From: Bog-756 sp052326605
GTDB taxonomy: Bacteria; Actinomycetota; Acidimicrobiia; Acidimicrobiales; RAAP-2
Reading direction: 5' to 3'
Length of the DNA stretch: 64,000 bases
Assembly: GCA_052326605.1 (NCBI GenBank)
Contig: JBKQMB010000095.1
Location: 1-64,000, forward strand
The notes below the pieces were generated by a model. The model was not told the origin of the DNA. It searched no databases and saw nothing but the letters and a program-made list of their open reading frames with translations. A program made the translations under genes and the position numbers. Every line of letters starts with the position of its first letter. The stretch's first letter is position 1. Below, piece by piece: positions 1 through 8,599 of this stretch.

Positions 1-2
1 CG

Positions 3-73
3 GAACTTCCTGTCGCCGGGGGCCGTCCCCGCCTCGTCGCCGGATGCCAGGAGGCGCTCGTCGACGATTACTG
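3..73 (+). CDS. possible 3' end of an upstream gene (partial)
   Basis: The frame entering at base 3 stays open for 23 codons and stops with TGA at 71-73. Most of its third positions are G or C, as expected for a coding tail here. The piece is too short to identify, and another frame is also open across this stretch, so this is only a possibility. Bases 74-359 hold no gene I can support; they are the leader of the next gene and presumably carry its promoter, but I see no clear -35/-10 pair. Confidence 0.2.
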
Positions 74-359
74 ACTCAGTACGTGCCAATCCCCCTACCC
101 TCCCGGCGGACAGACTAGTGGCCGGAGGACCACGGCTCAGGTCGGCGAGGCGCGCTCAAGAGTCGAGTGGCACGGTTACCGACAGTGGAGCCGAAGGTGA
201 CCCTGTGCATCGGCCCGTGCTTGGTCACCTGGCCCAGTGCTCTCAACCGTGGCCAATCGCAGACACGCCTACCGACTGTCCACTTTGTGAGCTAATTTCA
301 ACCAGACCGATTGTGACGGCAGGGGGCGGACATTTGCGACCGGCAGGCAGCGGGCAGGC

Positions 360-2435
360 GTGACCACCGGCAATCTGGAACTCGTCAGCCCGCCCGCGAA
401 CGGGTCCCCCACAGTCGCTCCGTCTTCGGAACGACCCGACCGGCCTGACACCGAGACCGATCACTCGCCGGCCCACCGCTGGAAGGGCCTGTTCCTGGCC
501 GGCGGCGCGTATCTCGCACTTTCGGTCTTCCTCTGGTCGAACGCCTGGTTGAGCCATCCGACCTCGACCACCATCTGTGGATGCGGGGACAATGCCGGCG
601 CCATCTGGGTCATGGAGTGGCCGGCCTATGCCATCTCCCACGGCCTCGATCCCTTCTTCTCGACGGTCATGGGCTATCCGGGCGGGATCAACCTGCTGGC
701 CAACGCCAGCGTCTTGGTGTTGGGTGTGCTGCTTGCCCCGGTCACCTGGCTCTTCGGTCCGGTCGCCACGCTCAACGTGGTCCTCACCCTCAGTCCGGCC
801 CTCTCGGCCTTTGGGATGTTCGTCCTGCTGCGCCGGTGGGTCACCTGGACACCGGCCGCATTCATCGGCGGCCTGTTCTACGGCTTCAGTGCATTCATCC
901 TCGTCGAGACCACTGCTGCAGCAATCAACCTAAGTCTGGCGGTGGTGCCTCCCTTGTTCGTCGCCTGCTTGGACGAGCTGCTGATCCGACAGAGGCACGG
1001 CCCGGTGAGGGCCGGGGTCCTCCTCGGCCTCCTGGTGACGCTGCAATTCTTCATAGGCACCGAGGTCCTCTTGATCATGGCGAGCATGGGAGCAGTCGGC
1101 GTCGCCCTAGTCGTCCTCTACGCCGCCCACCGGTGTCCCAACGTGCTGCGAGATCATGCACGGCACGCCGTGACCGGTCTGTCTGTAGGAGCGGCAACCG
1201 CTGTCGTGCTCCTCGCCTATCCGGCGTGGTTCGCGCTAGCGGGACCCGCCCACCTGGAGGGGATCGTCTGGCCGGGCAACTTCTACTCTGCTCTGCGGAC
1301 GCAGAGCACGGTGCTTAGAGATGTCATGCTCCCGCGACCGGCCACCACCGGCATCTATCCCAACGCGGCCCTGCACCTGGGCTTCTCGTACCAGGGACCT
1401 CTCCTGTCCTCACAGTACATCGGGATCGGGGCGCTCGTGGTCCTGATCGCTGGCTTGATCGTGTGGCGCCGCGACCGCCGACTGTGGCTCTTCGGCGCCA
1501 TGGCACTGATCTCACTGGCCCTGTCACTGGGCTCGAACAAGGACCTCTTCCTGCCCTGGGAGATCGTGACGAAACTCCCCGTGTTCAAGAACATCATTCC
1601 CTACCGGTGCATTCTCATCACCTTTCTCGCGATCGCAGTCATGTTGGGACTGATCGTCGAACACACCTACTTGGCAGTGAACCGACGACGAGCACTGGCA
1701 AAGGAGGCATCCACCGGGCGGCCGGCTCGTGGCATCTGGCCACGGCTGCCCCGATGGGCCGGCGCTGCCGCAGGGGTGATCGTGGCGGCAATCGCCCTCG
1801 TCTCACCTGCCGCATACCTCGCCCAGACCATCCCGTTCACCACTCGGCCCGTCGTCCTCCCCAAGTGGTTCCGGACCGTCGCACCCCATCTCCCCGGTCA
1901 TCAGGTGCTGCTCACGTTCACGCAGCCGTCCATATGGGAGAACAACCCCATGGCCTGGCAAGCCGTCGACCGGATGCGCTACTCGACGGTCAACGAGTCA
2001 GGGCCTGCTGGCCTCCTCGAGCGGGCCGGGGCCGAGCGGAAAGGGGCGACGGTCATCGCCGCCGCATCCTCGTCCCTCGATGACGGGTCGAGCAGCCAGG
2101 TGCTCCTCTCCACGAACGACATCGTCGCGGTCCGTGACGCCCTCCACGAGTGGGGTGTGACCACAGTGGTCATCCCGGATCAGCCCGGCCTGGCCTCGTA
2201 TGACCAGATCTCATCGGTGACCTTGGTGGCCGCACTGATGACGGCCGCCATCGGCCAGCGGCCGATCCACCAAGCGGATGCGTGGGTGTGGACCGGAGTG
2301 GACCGCACTCGTCCTTTGACGGTTCCCACCGGCGCTCGCCTTCAGGAGTGCACAAATGGGGCAGCGGTGCGAGGCGTCACTGCCGTTGATGCTGTGACTG
2401 CGTGTGTGCTGGCTTCAGCCAGCACACCTGGATAG
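360..2435 (+). CDS. large polytopic GT-C-like membrane protein (paralogue 1)
   Basis: A 691-residue protein starting at GTG. After a polar N-terminus of about 40 residues, many hydrophobic segments follow to about residue 487, then roughly 200 mostly polar residues that I place outside the membrane. A conserved CGCGD motif at residues 73-77 sits just after the first membrane helix, where GT-C glycosyltransferases keep their catalytic acidic residue. The C-terminus carries two cysteines about 20 residues apart that recur in the three paralogues at 13.9-20.2 kb and could form a disulfide. GT-C enzymes use polyprenyl-phosphate sugars outside the membrane; that this protein does so is inferred from topology and the acidic motif. 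Substrate unknown. It stands alone on this strand, 600 bases ahead of the next intact gene. Confidence 0.75.
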   Translation: MTTGNLELVSPPANGSPTVAPSSERPDRPDTETDHSPAHRWKGLFLAGGAYLALSVFLWSNAWLSHPTSTTICGCGDNAGAIWVMEWPAYAISHGLDPFFSTVMGYPGGINLLANASVLVLGVLLAPVTWLFGPVATLNVVLTLSPALSAFGMFVLLRRWVTWTPAAFIGGLFYGFSAFILVETTAAAINLSLAVVPPLFVACLDELLIRQRHGPVRAGVLLGLLVTLQFFIGTEVLLIMASMGAVGVALVVLYAAHRCPNVLRDHARHAVTGLSVGAATAVVLLAYPAWFALAGPAHLEGIVWPGNFYSALRTQSTVLRDVMLPRPATTGIYPNAALHLGFSYQGPLLSSQYIGIGALVVLIAGLIVWRRDRRLWLFGAMALISLALSLGSNKDLFLPWEIVTKLPVFKNIIPYRCILITFLAIAVMLGLIVEHTYLAVNRRRALAKEASTGRPARGIWPRLPRWAGAAAGVIVAAIALVSPAAYLAQTIPFTTRPVVLPKWFRTVAPHLPGHQVLLTFTQPSIWENNPMAWQAVDRMRYSTVNESGPAGLLERAGAERKGATVIAAASSSLDDGSSSQVLLSTNDIVAVRDALHEWGVTTVVIPDQPGLASYDQISSVTLVAALMTAAIGQRPIHQADAWVWTGVDRTRPLTVPTGARLQECTNGAAVRGVTAVDAVTACVLASASTPG

Positions 2436-2956
2436 TCATCAGGATCTCCTCGAATCTGATCAAGTGTCCATGCGAGCTTCTACCGCGACGCCCGGGTGAT
2501 CACGATGTCGGCATTGCTGAGATGACCCACGTAGCCTGCCATGTGCTCGATGGATGGACCTCGCGATCATATTGAGCCAATCGATCGGGTTATTGCCGGG
2601 GTGACCTTACGCTGGGAACCGAGATGGCAAATGGGAGTACAGCGTGACATCTCAGGACCAACCGGATTGCCCGAGCCCCGTAATCCATTCCGGGATTGCC
2701 GGGCCTCCAGCTGACCCGACTGCGTCTCCGTGCCCGGGTCGGAGATCCAGTCATGACCATCGACCGCTTGCGTGCCCACTTGGGCTTCGCCCGCATACCA
2801 TTCTCCAAGGGCCTCGCCCACTCCGCGCTCCATGCCCACTCCTCCCATGGGGAAGCGGTGGCCAGGATCACCTTGCGCATCGACGAACAGGTCGTGGGTG
2901 TGGTCACCAGGGTGCGCGTGTAGGCGGGTCAACACCAACAAACCGTTCACGAACTC
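2436..2956. other. gap with mobile-element debris, no intact gene
   Basis: About 520 bases between a GT-C-like gene and a glycosyltransferase operon. The only recognisable content is a truncated ATPase fragment at 2753-2923, listed separately. Open frames on either strand here lack family resemblance. The promoter of the downstream operon should lie in the last part, but I cannot point to it. Confidence 0.5.
2753..2923 (+). pseudogene. N-terminal stub of an IS-associated AAA ATPase (ExeA/TniB type)
   Basis: An ATG with a GGAG ribosome-binding site about 8 bases upstream opens a 56-residue frame. It begins MTIDRLRAHLGFARIPF and continues with a run of His/Ala residues and EAVARI. This is the characteristic start of the ATP-binding helper proteins found beside transposases and related to ExeA/TniB. 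In that family a V-x-G-E-V-G-A-G-K-T P-loop follows directly; here the frame ends in VVTRVRV and a stop just before it, so the Walker A motif and all later domains are missing. No transposase or terminal inverted repeat is apparent next to it. I read it as the remnant of an inserted and then deleted element. Confidence 0.6.
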
Positions 2957-3031
2957 GTGCTCTCCCCACGTGTCGTCTTCGTGCTCATCGAGGGTGGCGG
3001 CCAACAGGGCCGGCGAAGTATCGTTGTTGGA

Positions 3032-4066
3032 ATGGAGGGGAGTGTTGTCAACAACGGTGGCGCGCTGCCCCGACCCCTCCCCGAAACAACCCGGATTTCA
3101 GCGGTCATCGCCTGCTATCGCGACGCGGAGGCCGTCCCCATTATGTACCGGCGCCTGGTCGACACGTTCGCCACGATCGGCGTGGACTACGAGATCATCT
3201 TTGTCAACGATGGCAGCCCCGACAATGCCTCCGATGTGCTGGCGGCCCTTGCCTTGGCCGACCCCAAGGTCGTCGTCATCAGCCACACCCGAGCCTTCGG
3301 ATCGCAGAGCGCCTTCACCAGTGGGATGCGCTTAGCGACCGGCGATGCCGTGGTGCTGCTCGACGGCGACCTGCAGGATCCACCCGAACTGATCGCCGAG
3401 TTCTACGCCAAGTGGTGCGAAGGTTTCGACATCGCCTATGGGCAGCGGGTCAACCGAGTGGCGAGCACGCCGATGCGGTGGGCATACAAAGGCTTCTATC
3501 GGTTGCTCAGGCGGGTGGCCTACATCGACATCCCGCTGGACGCCGGTGATTTCTCGATGATGGATCGCCGGGTCGTAGATGTCCTCAACGACCTCCCGGA
3601 AACAACTCGGTTCATCAGGGGATTGCGAGCCTGGGCGGGATTCGAAGCCGTGGGTGTGCCCTATGTCCGCCCGGAGCGGATGTTCGGGACCACTACCAAC
3701 TCCCTGTTCAAGAACCTCAAGTGGGCGCGCCGTGGAATTGTCTCGTTCTCCTATGTCCCGCTGGAGATGATCTTGGTGATCGCAGTGATCGCCGTAGTCG
3801 TGGCGATGATCGCCGGCGTCATCCAGGTCATCATCCGGTTGGTCGAGCCGGCCAGCGTTCCCAGCGGCTTCACCACGTTGATCCTTCTCAACTTGGGACT
3901 GGGCGGCCTCATTCTTCTGGCCTTGAGCGTCATCGGCTTCTACGTGGCCGATATCTATGCCGAAGTCAAGCGACGCCCGGAATACGTGGTGAGAAGAGTG
4001 CTGAACCCGCCTCAGCCCCGTGGGACGGCGCCGGCCCCTGCCGATGAGGAGGAGCCTCATGGCTGA
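3032..4066 (+). CDS. GT2 glycosyltransferase, polyprenyl-phosphate sugar synthase type
   Basis: 344 residues from ATG at 3032; the frame is open further upstream but the family core begins near residue 22. It has the GT2 fold signatures ACYRDAEA, VNDGSPDNA and the metal-binding LDGDLQDPPE (DGD at 111-113), then an RMFGTTT motif. Two C-terminal membrane segments separate it from soluble GT2 enzymes. This layout matches the DPM1/GtrB/ArnC group, which moves a sugar from a nucleotide donor to undecaprenyl or polyprenyl phosphate on the inner face. Such lipid-linked sugars are donors for GT-C enzymes, several of which are in this window. It is the first gene of an operon; its last 8 bases overlap the epimerase start. 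Donor sugar not predictable. Confidence 0.85.
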   Translation: MEGSVVNNGGALPRPLPETTRISAVIACYRDAEAVPIMYRRLVDTFATIGVDYEIIFVNDGSPDNASDVLAALALADPKVVVISHTRAFGSQSAFTSGMRLATGDAVVLLDGDLQDPPELIAEFYAKWCEGFDIAYGQRVNRVASTPMRWAYKGFYRLLRRVAYIDIPLDAGDFSMMDRRVVDVLNDLPETTRFIRGLRAWAGFEAVGVPYVRPERMFGTTTNSLFKNLKWARRGIVSFSYVPLEMILVIAVIAVVVAMIAGVIQVIIRLVEPASVPSGFTTLILLNLGLGGLILLALSVIGFYVADIYAEVKRRPEYVVRRVLNPPQPRGTAPAPADEEEPHG

Positions 4067-5039
4067 GGAGTCGAAGCGAGTGCTCCTCACGGGATCTACC
4101 GGTTTCATCGGAGCCAACCTGGCCCGCCGACTGGTTCGGGACGGCCACGAGGTGCACCTCCTCGTCCGACCCGTGGATGCGAGGTGGCGCGTGGACTCGC
4201 TGGCCGGCGACGTGAGTCTGCACGAGGGGGCACTGCAAGAGAGAGAGCGAGTCGAAGAGATCGTTGCCCAGGTCGACCCTCAATGGGTGTTCCACCTGGC
4301 CGCCTACGGGTCCTATTCCTCTCAGCGGGACGTCCAGACGATCGTGTCGACCAATTACAACGGCACGGTGAACTTGGTCGAGGCCTGTTTGGCCAGCGGA
4401 TTCGAATCGTTCGTCAACGCCGGATCTTCGTCAGAGTATGGGATCCAAGACCATGCACCGGCGGAGACTGAGCTGCCTGACCCGAACAGCCACTACGCGG
4501 TTACCAAAACCGGTGCCACGCTCTACTGCCGGTTCACCTCTCAACGGACAGGTCGGAATCTGACGACGTTACGCCTGTACTCCGTCTTTGGACCGTGGGA
4601 GGAGCCGACCAGGTTGATGCCTTCCCTTCTGATTCATGGGCGACGAGGCGAACTCCCTCCCCTTGTTGCCCCCTCCATCGCACGCGACTATCTCTACGTG
4701 GACGATGCCGTGGAGGCGTTCATCGCCGCGGCCCGCAGCTCCAGCGTCGAGCACGGGGCTGTGTTCAACGTGGGCACCGGAGTGCAGACTTCGCTCAGTG
4801 AACTCGTCGACCTCGTGCGAGATCAACTGGGCGTTCGGGCCGAGCCCTTGTGGGGGTCGATGCCTGATCGCCACTGGGACACCGACGTATGGGTGGCCGA
4901 TCCAACGTCGATCCGTGCCGCTCTGGGTTGGAAGCCCGCTTGTGATCTCGAGAAGGGTGTACGTAACTTCGCCGAGTGGATGGCGACGGAGCCCGGAATG
5001 GCACAGCTGTACGAAACCCAACGGAGTGTCCCCCTGTGA
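4059..5039 (+). CDS. NAD(P)-dependent sugar epimerase/dehydratase
   Basis: 326 residues, extended SDR family. TGSTGFIG near residues 11-18 is the dinucleotide-binding loop, and Tyr146-x3-Lys150 (YAVTK) is the catalytic pair, with SSSEYG about 20 residues before it supplying the Ser. ATG at 4059 is chosen because GAGGAGGAG lies 5 bases upstream and the first strand then starts at residue 7; an earlier in-frame start would add an unlikely Arg-rich tail. It acts in the cytoplasm on an NDP-sugar (4,6-dehydratase, 4-epimerase or reductase). It overlaps the preceding GT2 by 8 bases and the following transketolase start by 4, so all three are probably translated together and the product is probably the sugar this operon transfers. 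Confidence 0.88.
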   Translation: MAEESKRVLLTGSTGFIGANLARRLVRDGHEVHLLVRPVDARWRVDSLAGDVSLHEGALQERERVEEIVAQVDPQWVFHLAAYGSYSSQRDVQTIVSTNYNGTVNLVEACLASGFESFVNAGSSSEYGIQDHAPAETELPDPNSHYAVTKTGATLYCRFTSQRTGRNLTTLRLYSVFGPWEEPTRLMPSLLIHGRRGELPPLVAPSIARDYLYVDDAVEAFIAAARSSSVEHGAVFNVGTGVQTSLSELVDLVRDQLGVRAEPLWGSMPDRHWDTDVWVADPTSIRAALGWKPACDLEKGVRNFAEWMATEPGMAQLYETQRSVPL

Positions 5040-5848
5040 CCGTGGGATCAGACATTCCGTCTGGCCGACTACTGGGGAAGGCGATCAGGCGGAGTGTGCT
5101 CGAGCAGTCGAAACGGGCCAACGTTGGGCACATCGGCTCGGCACTGTCCATCGCCGACCTGCTGGGAGCGGTCTTCACGGTGCTCGACGTTCGCGATCCA
5201 GCCGATCTCGACCGAGACCGGTTCGTCCTCTCCAAAGGGCATGCTGCCCTCGGTCTCTATGCTGCGCTCGTTGAGGTCGGAACCCTCACCTCGGATGACC
5301 TGGATACGTTCTGTGGGGATGGCAGTCTCTTGGGCGTCCACCCTGAGCATGCGCTGTCTGGCATCGACTTCTCGACGGGTTCATTGGGCCAGGGCTTGTC
5401 GATGGGCGTGGGTGCCGCCCTGGGTGCGGCGATGCTGGGGTCCAGCCGCAAGGTCGTGGTGCTGGTAAGTGATGCCGAGTGCGATGAAGGCTCCATTTGG
5501 GAGGCGGCAATGTTCGCGTCGCAGCACCGCTTGGAGCATCTCACCGTCATGGTGGACCACAACCACCAACAGGCCTTTGGCTATACGGCTGACGTCCTGG
5601 CCAGCGAACACCTTGCTGATCGTTGGCGGGCCTTCGGATGGGAGACCATCGAAGCCGATGGGCATGACGAAGTCAGACTGGCCGAGCTGTTGGCCGCGGC
5701 GCCGTCGGGTCGCCCGCGCGTCATCGTGGCGGAGACAGTGTTCGGGAAGGGAGTCTCGTACATGGAAGGCGAGATCAAGTGGCACTACCTCCCGATGTCT
5801 GATGCCGAGTATGAATTAGCGCTGAGCGAGCTAGAGGACGTGCAATGA
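5036..5848 (+). CDS. transketolase-like N-terminal subunit (ThDP-binding)
   Basis: 270 residues, the N-terminal (pyrophosphate-binding) half of a split transketolase. Family features in order: KRANVGHIGSALS near the start, VLSKGHAALGLYA, HPEHALSGIDFSTGSLGQGLS, then the ThDP/metal motif. That motif reads SDAECDEG where most transketolases have GDGE..EG; the metal-binding Asp is kept, and VDHN supplies the later Asn. GTG at 5036 is chosen because it overlaps the epimerase TGA (GTGA). Together with the next gene it should form a heterotetramer transferring a two-carbon ketol group. Its place between a sugar epimerase and methyltransferases suggests a role in making a special sugar rather than in the pentose phosphate pathway; this is inference. 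Confidence 0.88.
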   Translation: MTVGSDIPSGRLLGKAIRRSVLEQSKRANVGHIGSALSIADLLGAVFTVLDVRDPADLDRDRFVLSKGHAALGLYAALVEVGTLTSDDLDTFCGDGSLLGVHPEHALSGIDFSTGSLGQGLSMGVGAALGAAMLGSSRKVVVLVSDAECDEGSIWEAAMFASQHRLEHLTVMVDHNHQQAFGYTADVLASEHLADRWRAFGWETIEADGHDEVRLAELLAAAPSGRPRVIVAETVFGKGVSYMEGEIKWHYLPMSDAEYELALSELEDVQ

Positions 5849-6774
5849 GGCGAGCGTTTGTGGAGGCCTTGGTGGCAGCGGCATCCATGGACGAGCGCAT
5901 CGTTCTCCTCACCGGCGATCTCGGGTTTATGGCGCTTGAACCCTTTCGCGATCAGTTTCCCGACCGTTTCTTCAATATGGGAGTGGCGGAGCAGAACATG
6001 GTGGGGGTGGCCACCGGTCTGGCCGAGTCGGGCTGCGTGCCGTTCTGCTACTCGATCGTTCCCTTTGCCGTGTTGCGGCCCTTCGAGTTCATCCGCAACG
6101 GGCCCGTGTTCCATGGGCTGCCAGTGCGGATCGTGGGAATGGGCGGGGGCTTCGACTACGGGAACGCCGGTCCAACTCATTACGGCATCGAGGACGTTGG
6201 GGCCATGCGGTTGTTGCAAGGCCTGGCGGTGATTGCCCCCGCAGATGCGCGCCAGGTGGCCACGGCGGTGTCGATGCTGAGCGACTGGTCGGGACCGGCC
6301 TACCTGCGCCTGGGTAAGCAAGGTGAGACCGTGGCCGGGTTAGAAGGGCGATTCGAGTTCGGGAAAGTCCAACGGGTCCGGCACGGCTCTGACGCCGTCG
6401 TATTTGCCATGGGTGGAATCTCGACATCCGTGGTGGAAGCTGCGGAATCACTGGAGGCTGGTGGCATCTCCGTCGAGGTCGTGGTCGTCTCGAGCGTCAA
6501 CCCCTGTCCTGTGGAGGATATCTTGGGTGTGGTCTCGTCGCATAGGCGAGCGGTGACCGTCGAGGCTCACGTGATGACGGGAGGCCTCGGTTCGCTTGTG
6601 GCTGAAGTCATCGCCGACCACGGGGTACCGTGTCGGCTCCTGAGGATCGCGGTCAAGGAGCCCTACGGTAGGAGCGGTGGCAGCCAGAGTTACCTGCACG
6701 CGCTGCACGGACTATCGACCGAAGCACTCGTGACGCGGGTGTCAGCATTCGTCGGCACGGATTCTCCGTCATGA
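5845..6774 (+). CDS. transketolase-like C-terminal subunit
   Basis: 309 residues, the pyrimidine-binding plus C-terminal domains of a split transketolase. LTGDLG near residue 22 begins the domain, and VAEQNM holds the Glu (residue 49) that activates the ThDP aminopyrimidine. It also has the family segments GGGFDYGNAGPTHYGIED and FAMGG. Its ATG overlaps the stop of the N-terminal subunit (ATGA), which favours equal production of the two halves. It would complete the active site with the 5036-5848 product. Length is normal for split actinobacterial and archaeal forms. Substrate unknown; the neighbours point to an NDP-sugar or a precursor of one. Confidence 0.88.
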   Translation: MRRAFVEALVAAASMDERIVLLTGDLGFMALEPFRDQFPDRFFNMGVAEQNMVGVATGLAESGCVPFCYSIVPFAVLRPFEFIRNGPVFHGLPVRIVGMGGGFDYGNAGPTHYGIEDVGAMRLLQGLAVIAPADARQVATAVSMLSDWSGPAYLRLGKQGETVAGLEGRFEFGKVQRVRHGSDAVVFAMGGISTSVVEAAESLEAGGISVEVVVVSSVNPCPVEDILGVVSSHRRAVTVEAHVMTGGLGSLVAEVIADHGVPCRLLRIAVKEPYGRSGGSQSYLHALHGLSTEALVTRVSAFVGTDSPS

Positions 6775-7514
6775 CCGCCGAATCATTCCGACCGGTCTCC
6801 AACACCCCGCCCACCACCACAGCGGGCAAGTTGAAGTTCTATGGACGGATGCTGTTCGATTTCCAGGTCCTGACGGTCTATCGGGACCTCCACAAGCATC
6901 TCCCGGGATTTCGGGGTGACGTGCTCGACGTGGGATGCGGCCAAAGTCCTTATCGGTTTCTCCTCAATGAGGAATCGACCCGGTACGTGGGGATCGACAT
7001 CGCTGATGCCGACAAGTTCGACTACGACAACTCCGAGATCGTGCCGTTCGACGGCGAGCACATCCCATATCCGGACGAACAGTTTGATGCCGTCATCTGC
7101 ACGGAGGTGCTGGAGCACGTCCCGCACTTCCAGGGACTGGTCGACGAGATCCACCGGGTGATGAAGGAGGGCGGTCAAGCCGTAGTGACAGTGCCGTGGT
7201 CGGCTCGCTTCCACTACGCTCCCTATGACTACTTCCGCTTTACGCCGTCCAGCCTGGCGGAGATGTTCGGCAAGTTCGCCGCCGTACAGATCACCACAAG
7301 AGGTACGGATGTCACCGTCATCGGCTCCAAGCTGGTGGTCCTGTGGTTCCGAAACCTGCTCCCCGCGGACCATCGGAATCTGGCATTGGTGCCACTGTGG
7401 ATTCTGGCTAGTCCCATACTGGCGGTGGCGGTGGTGATCGCACAGTTCTCCCTCTCGACCGGTGCAGGATCGGACGACGATCCTCTGGGTTACACGATTT
7501 CGGTGACCAAGTGA
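6771..7514 (+). CDS. class I SAM-dependent methyltransferase
   Basis: 247 residues starting at an ATG that overlaps the previous TGA. SAM motif I is LDVGCGQSPY near residue 52, followed by the acidic end of strand 2 (GIDIAD), EHIPYPDEQFDAVICTEVLEH (motifs around the Methyltransf_11 fold) and a VTVPWSARFHYAPYDYFRFT segment typical of small polysaccharide-cluster methyltransferases. A hydrophobic stretch near residues 205-225 may attach it to the membrane. Probable O- or C-methylation of a sugar made or transferred by this operon. Exact acceptor unknown. Confidence 0.82.
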   Translation: MTAESFRPVSNTPPTTTAGKLKFYGRMLFDFQVLTVYRDLHKHLPGFRGDVLDVGCGQSPYRFLLNEESTRYVGIDIADADKFDYDNSEIVPFDGEHIPYPDEQFDAVICTEVLEHVPHFQGLVDEIHRVMKEGGQAVVTVPWSARFHYAPYDYFRFTPSSLAEMFGKFAAVQITTRGTDVTVIGSKLVVLWFRNLLPADHRNLALVPLWILASPILAVAVVIAQFSLSTGAGSDDDPLGYTISVTK

Positions 7515-7533
7515 CCGCCGGGTTCGGGGAACG

Positions 7534-8295
7534 ATGATGGATCGGGTCGCGGGGCGTGATCCACTCGAAGGGCCTGGTGCGAAGGACGCTCGGAGCGTCC
7601 GCGACGAGGGTGGCTACAACCAGGGCTGGACGGGCGGGCTGGCTACCCAGGTACGCGGGGAGCGAAGAGCGCGACTGCTCAGCGAGACCATGACTTCAGG
7701 CCCGTCGCGCCAAGTCCTCGAGATCGGGTGTGGGCGGGGAGAGATCGCCTGTCAGATTGCCGAGGCCACCGGCATGCAGGTACTCGGTATCGACCGATCA
7801 CCCGCATTCGTCGAGGAAGCAAGAAGCAAGGCGAGCCAACCTAACGTCCGCTTCGAAGTGATGGACTTCACCCGGCCGGAGGATCTTCAGGGCCGGACGT
7901 TCGACTACGCCGTGGGCAACGGGATCCTCCACCACCTCTATTACAACCTTCCCGAGTCGCTTAGGGCTATTCGTGACTTGTTGGCGGTCGGTGGTCAGAT
8001 CATGTTCCTCGAGCCGAACCTGCACAACCCCTATGTGTACGCCATCTTCTCGCGGGCCAGCCTGCGTCGATGGGCCAAACTCGAACCTGACGAGATGGCG
8101 TTCTCTCGTCGCTTCATCATCAACCAGCTGACCCAGGTTGGATTCAGTGACGTCGATGTCGGCTACCGGGACTTCCTACTGCCGGGCGTACCGGAGTGGA
8201 TGATCAAGCCATCGATCCGCGTCGGTGATGTGGCCGAGGAGACCCCCGGACTCAAGCACCTAGCCCAATCGCTGTTCATCAGAGCCCGCCGATAG
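7534..8295 (+). CDS. class I SAM-dependent methyltransferase
   Basis: 253 residues, 19 bases after the previous gene with GGGGAACG before the tandem ATGATG. Motif I is LEIGCGRGEIA near residue 60, then GIDRSPAFVEEA (strand 2) and FDYAVGNGILHHLYY (strand 4). The middle segment FLEPNLHNPYVYAIF resembles UbiE/COQ5-like and glycan methyltransferases. Last gene of the operon that begins at 3032. Acceptor unknown, but two methyltransferases in a row suggest a sugar methylated at two positions or successive lipid-linked intermediates. Confidence 0.8.
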   Translation: MMDRVAGRDPLEGPGAKDARSVRDEGGYNQGWTGGLATQVRGERRARLLSETMTSGPSRQVLEIGCGRGEIACQIAEATGMQVLGIDRSPAFVEEARSKASQPNVRFEVMDFTRPEDLQGRTFDYAVGNGILHHLYYNLPESLRAIRDLLAVGGQIMFLEPNLHNPYVYAIFSRASLRRWAKLEPDEMAFSRRFIINQLTQVGFSDVDVGYRDFLLPGVPEWMIKPSIRVGDVAEETPGLKHLAQSLFIRARR

Positions 8296-8599
8296 CTGCT
8301 CGCGTGGCATTGTGTCGGACGCGGGGCCGTTTCATCGTCCAATCTCCGTTGACCAGGATGACTGCATGCAGGTCAGACTGTCACAGCGGGATAATCGACT
8401 GGGGTGAAATCCATGGCAGGTTCAACCAGTCAGCGCAAGAACCTCAACGAGCGGGTCTGCTCACCAAATCCGAACCGACGGACCCCGTTCCCCCCTCAAT
8501 TCCGCAGAAGCCTCAATCCCCACCACTCGGCGGGACGCGCCCCTTGTCTGCTACTCCCAGGCTCTCGAGCGTCTAGTGGAACGTGTCCCTAAATCTCCC
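8296..8599. other. intergenic stretch, no gene seen
   Basis: About 300 bases with frequent in-frame stops in most frames and no family resemblance in the open ones. It marks where the sequence becomes more A/T-rich. A TTGACC at 8349 looks like a -35 element but has no partner -10 at the right spacing. It probably carries the promoter of the gene at 8600. Confidence 0.4.
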
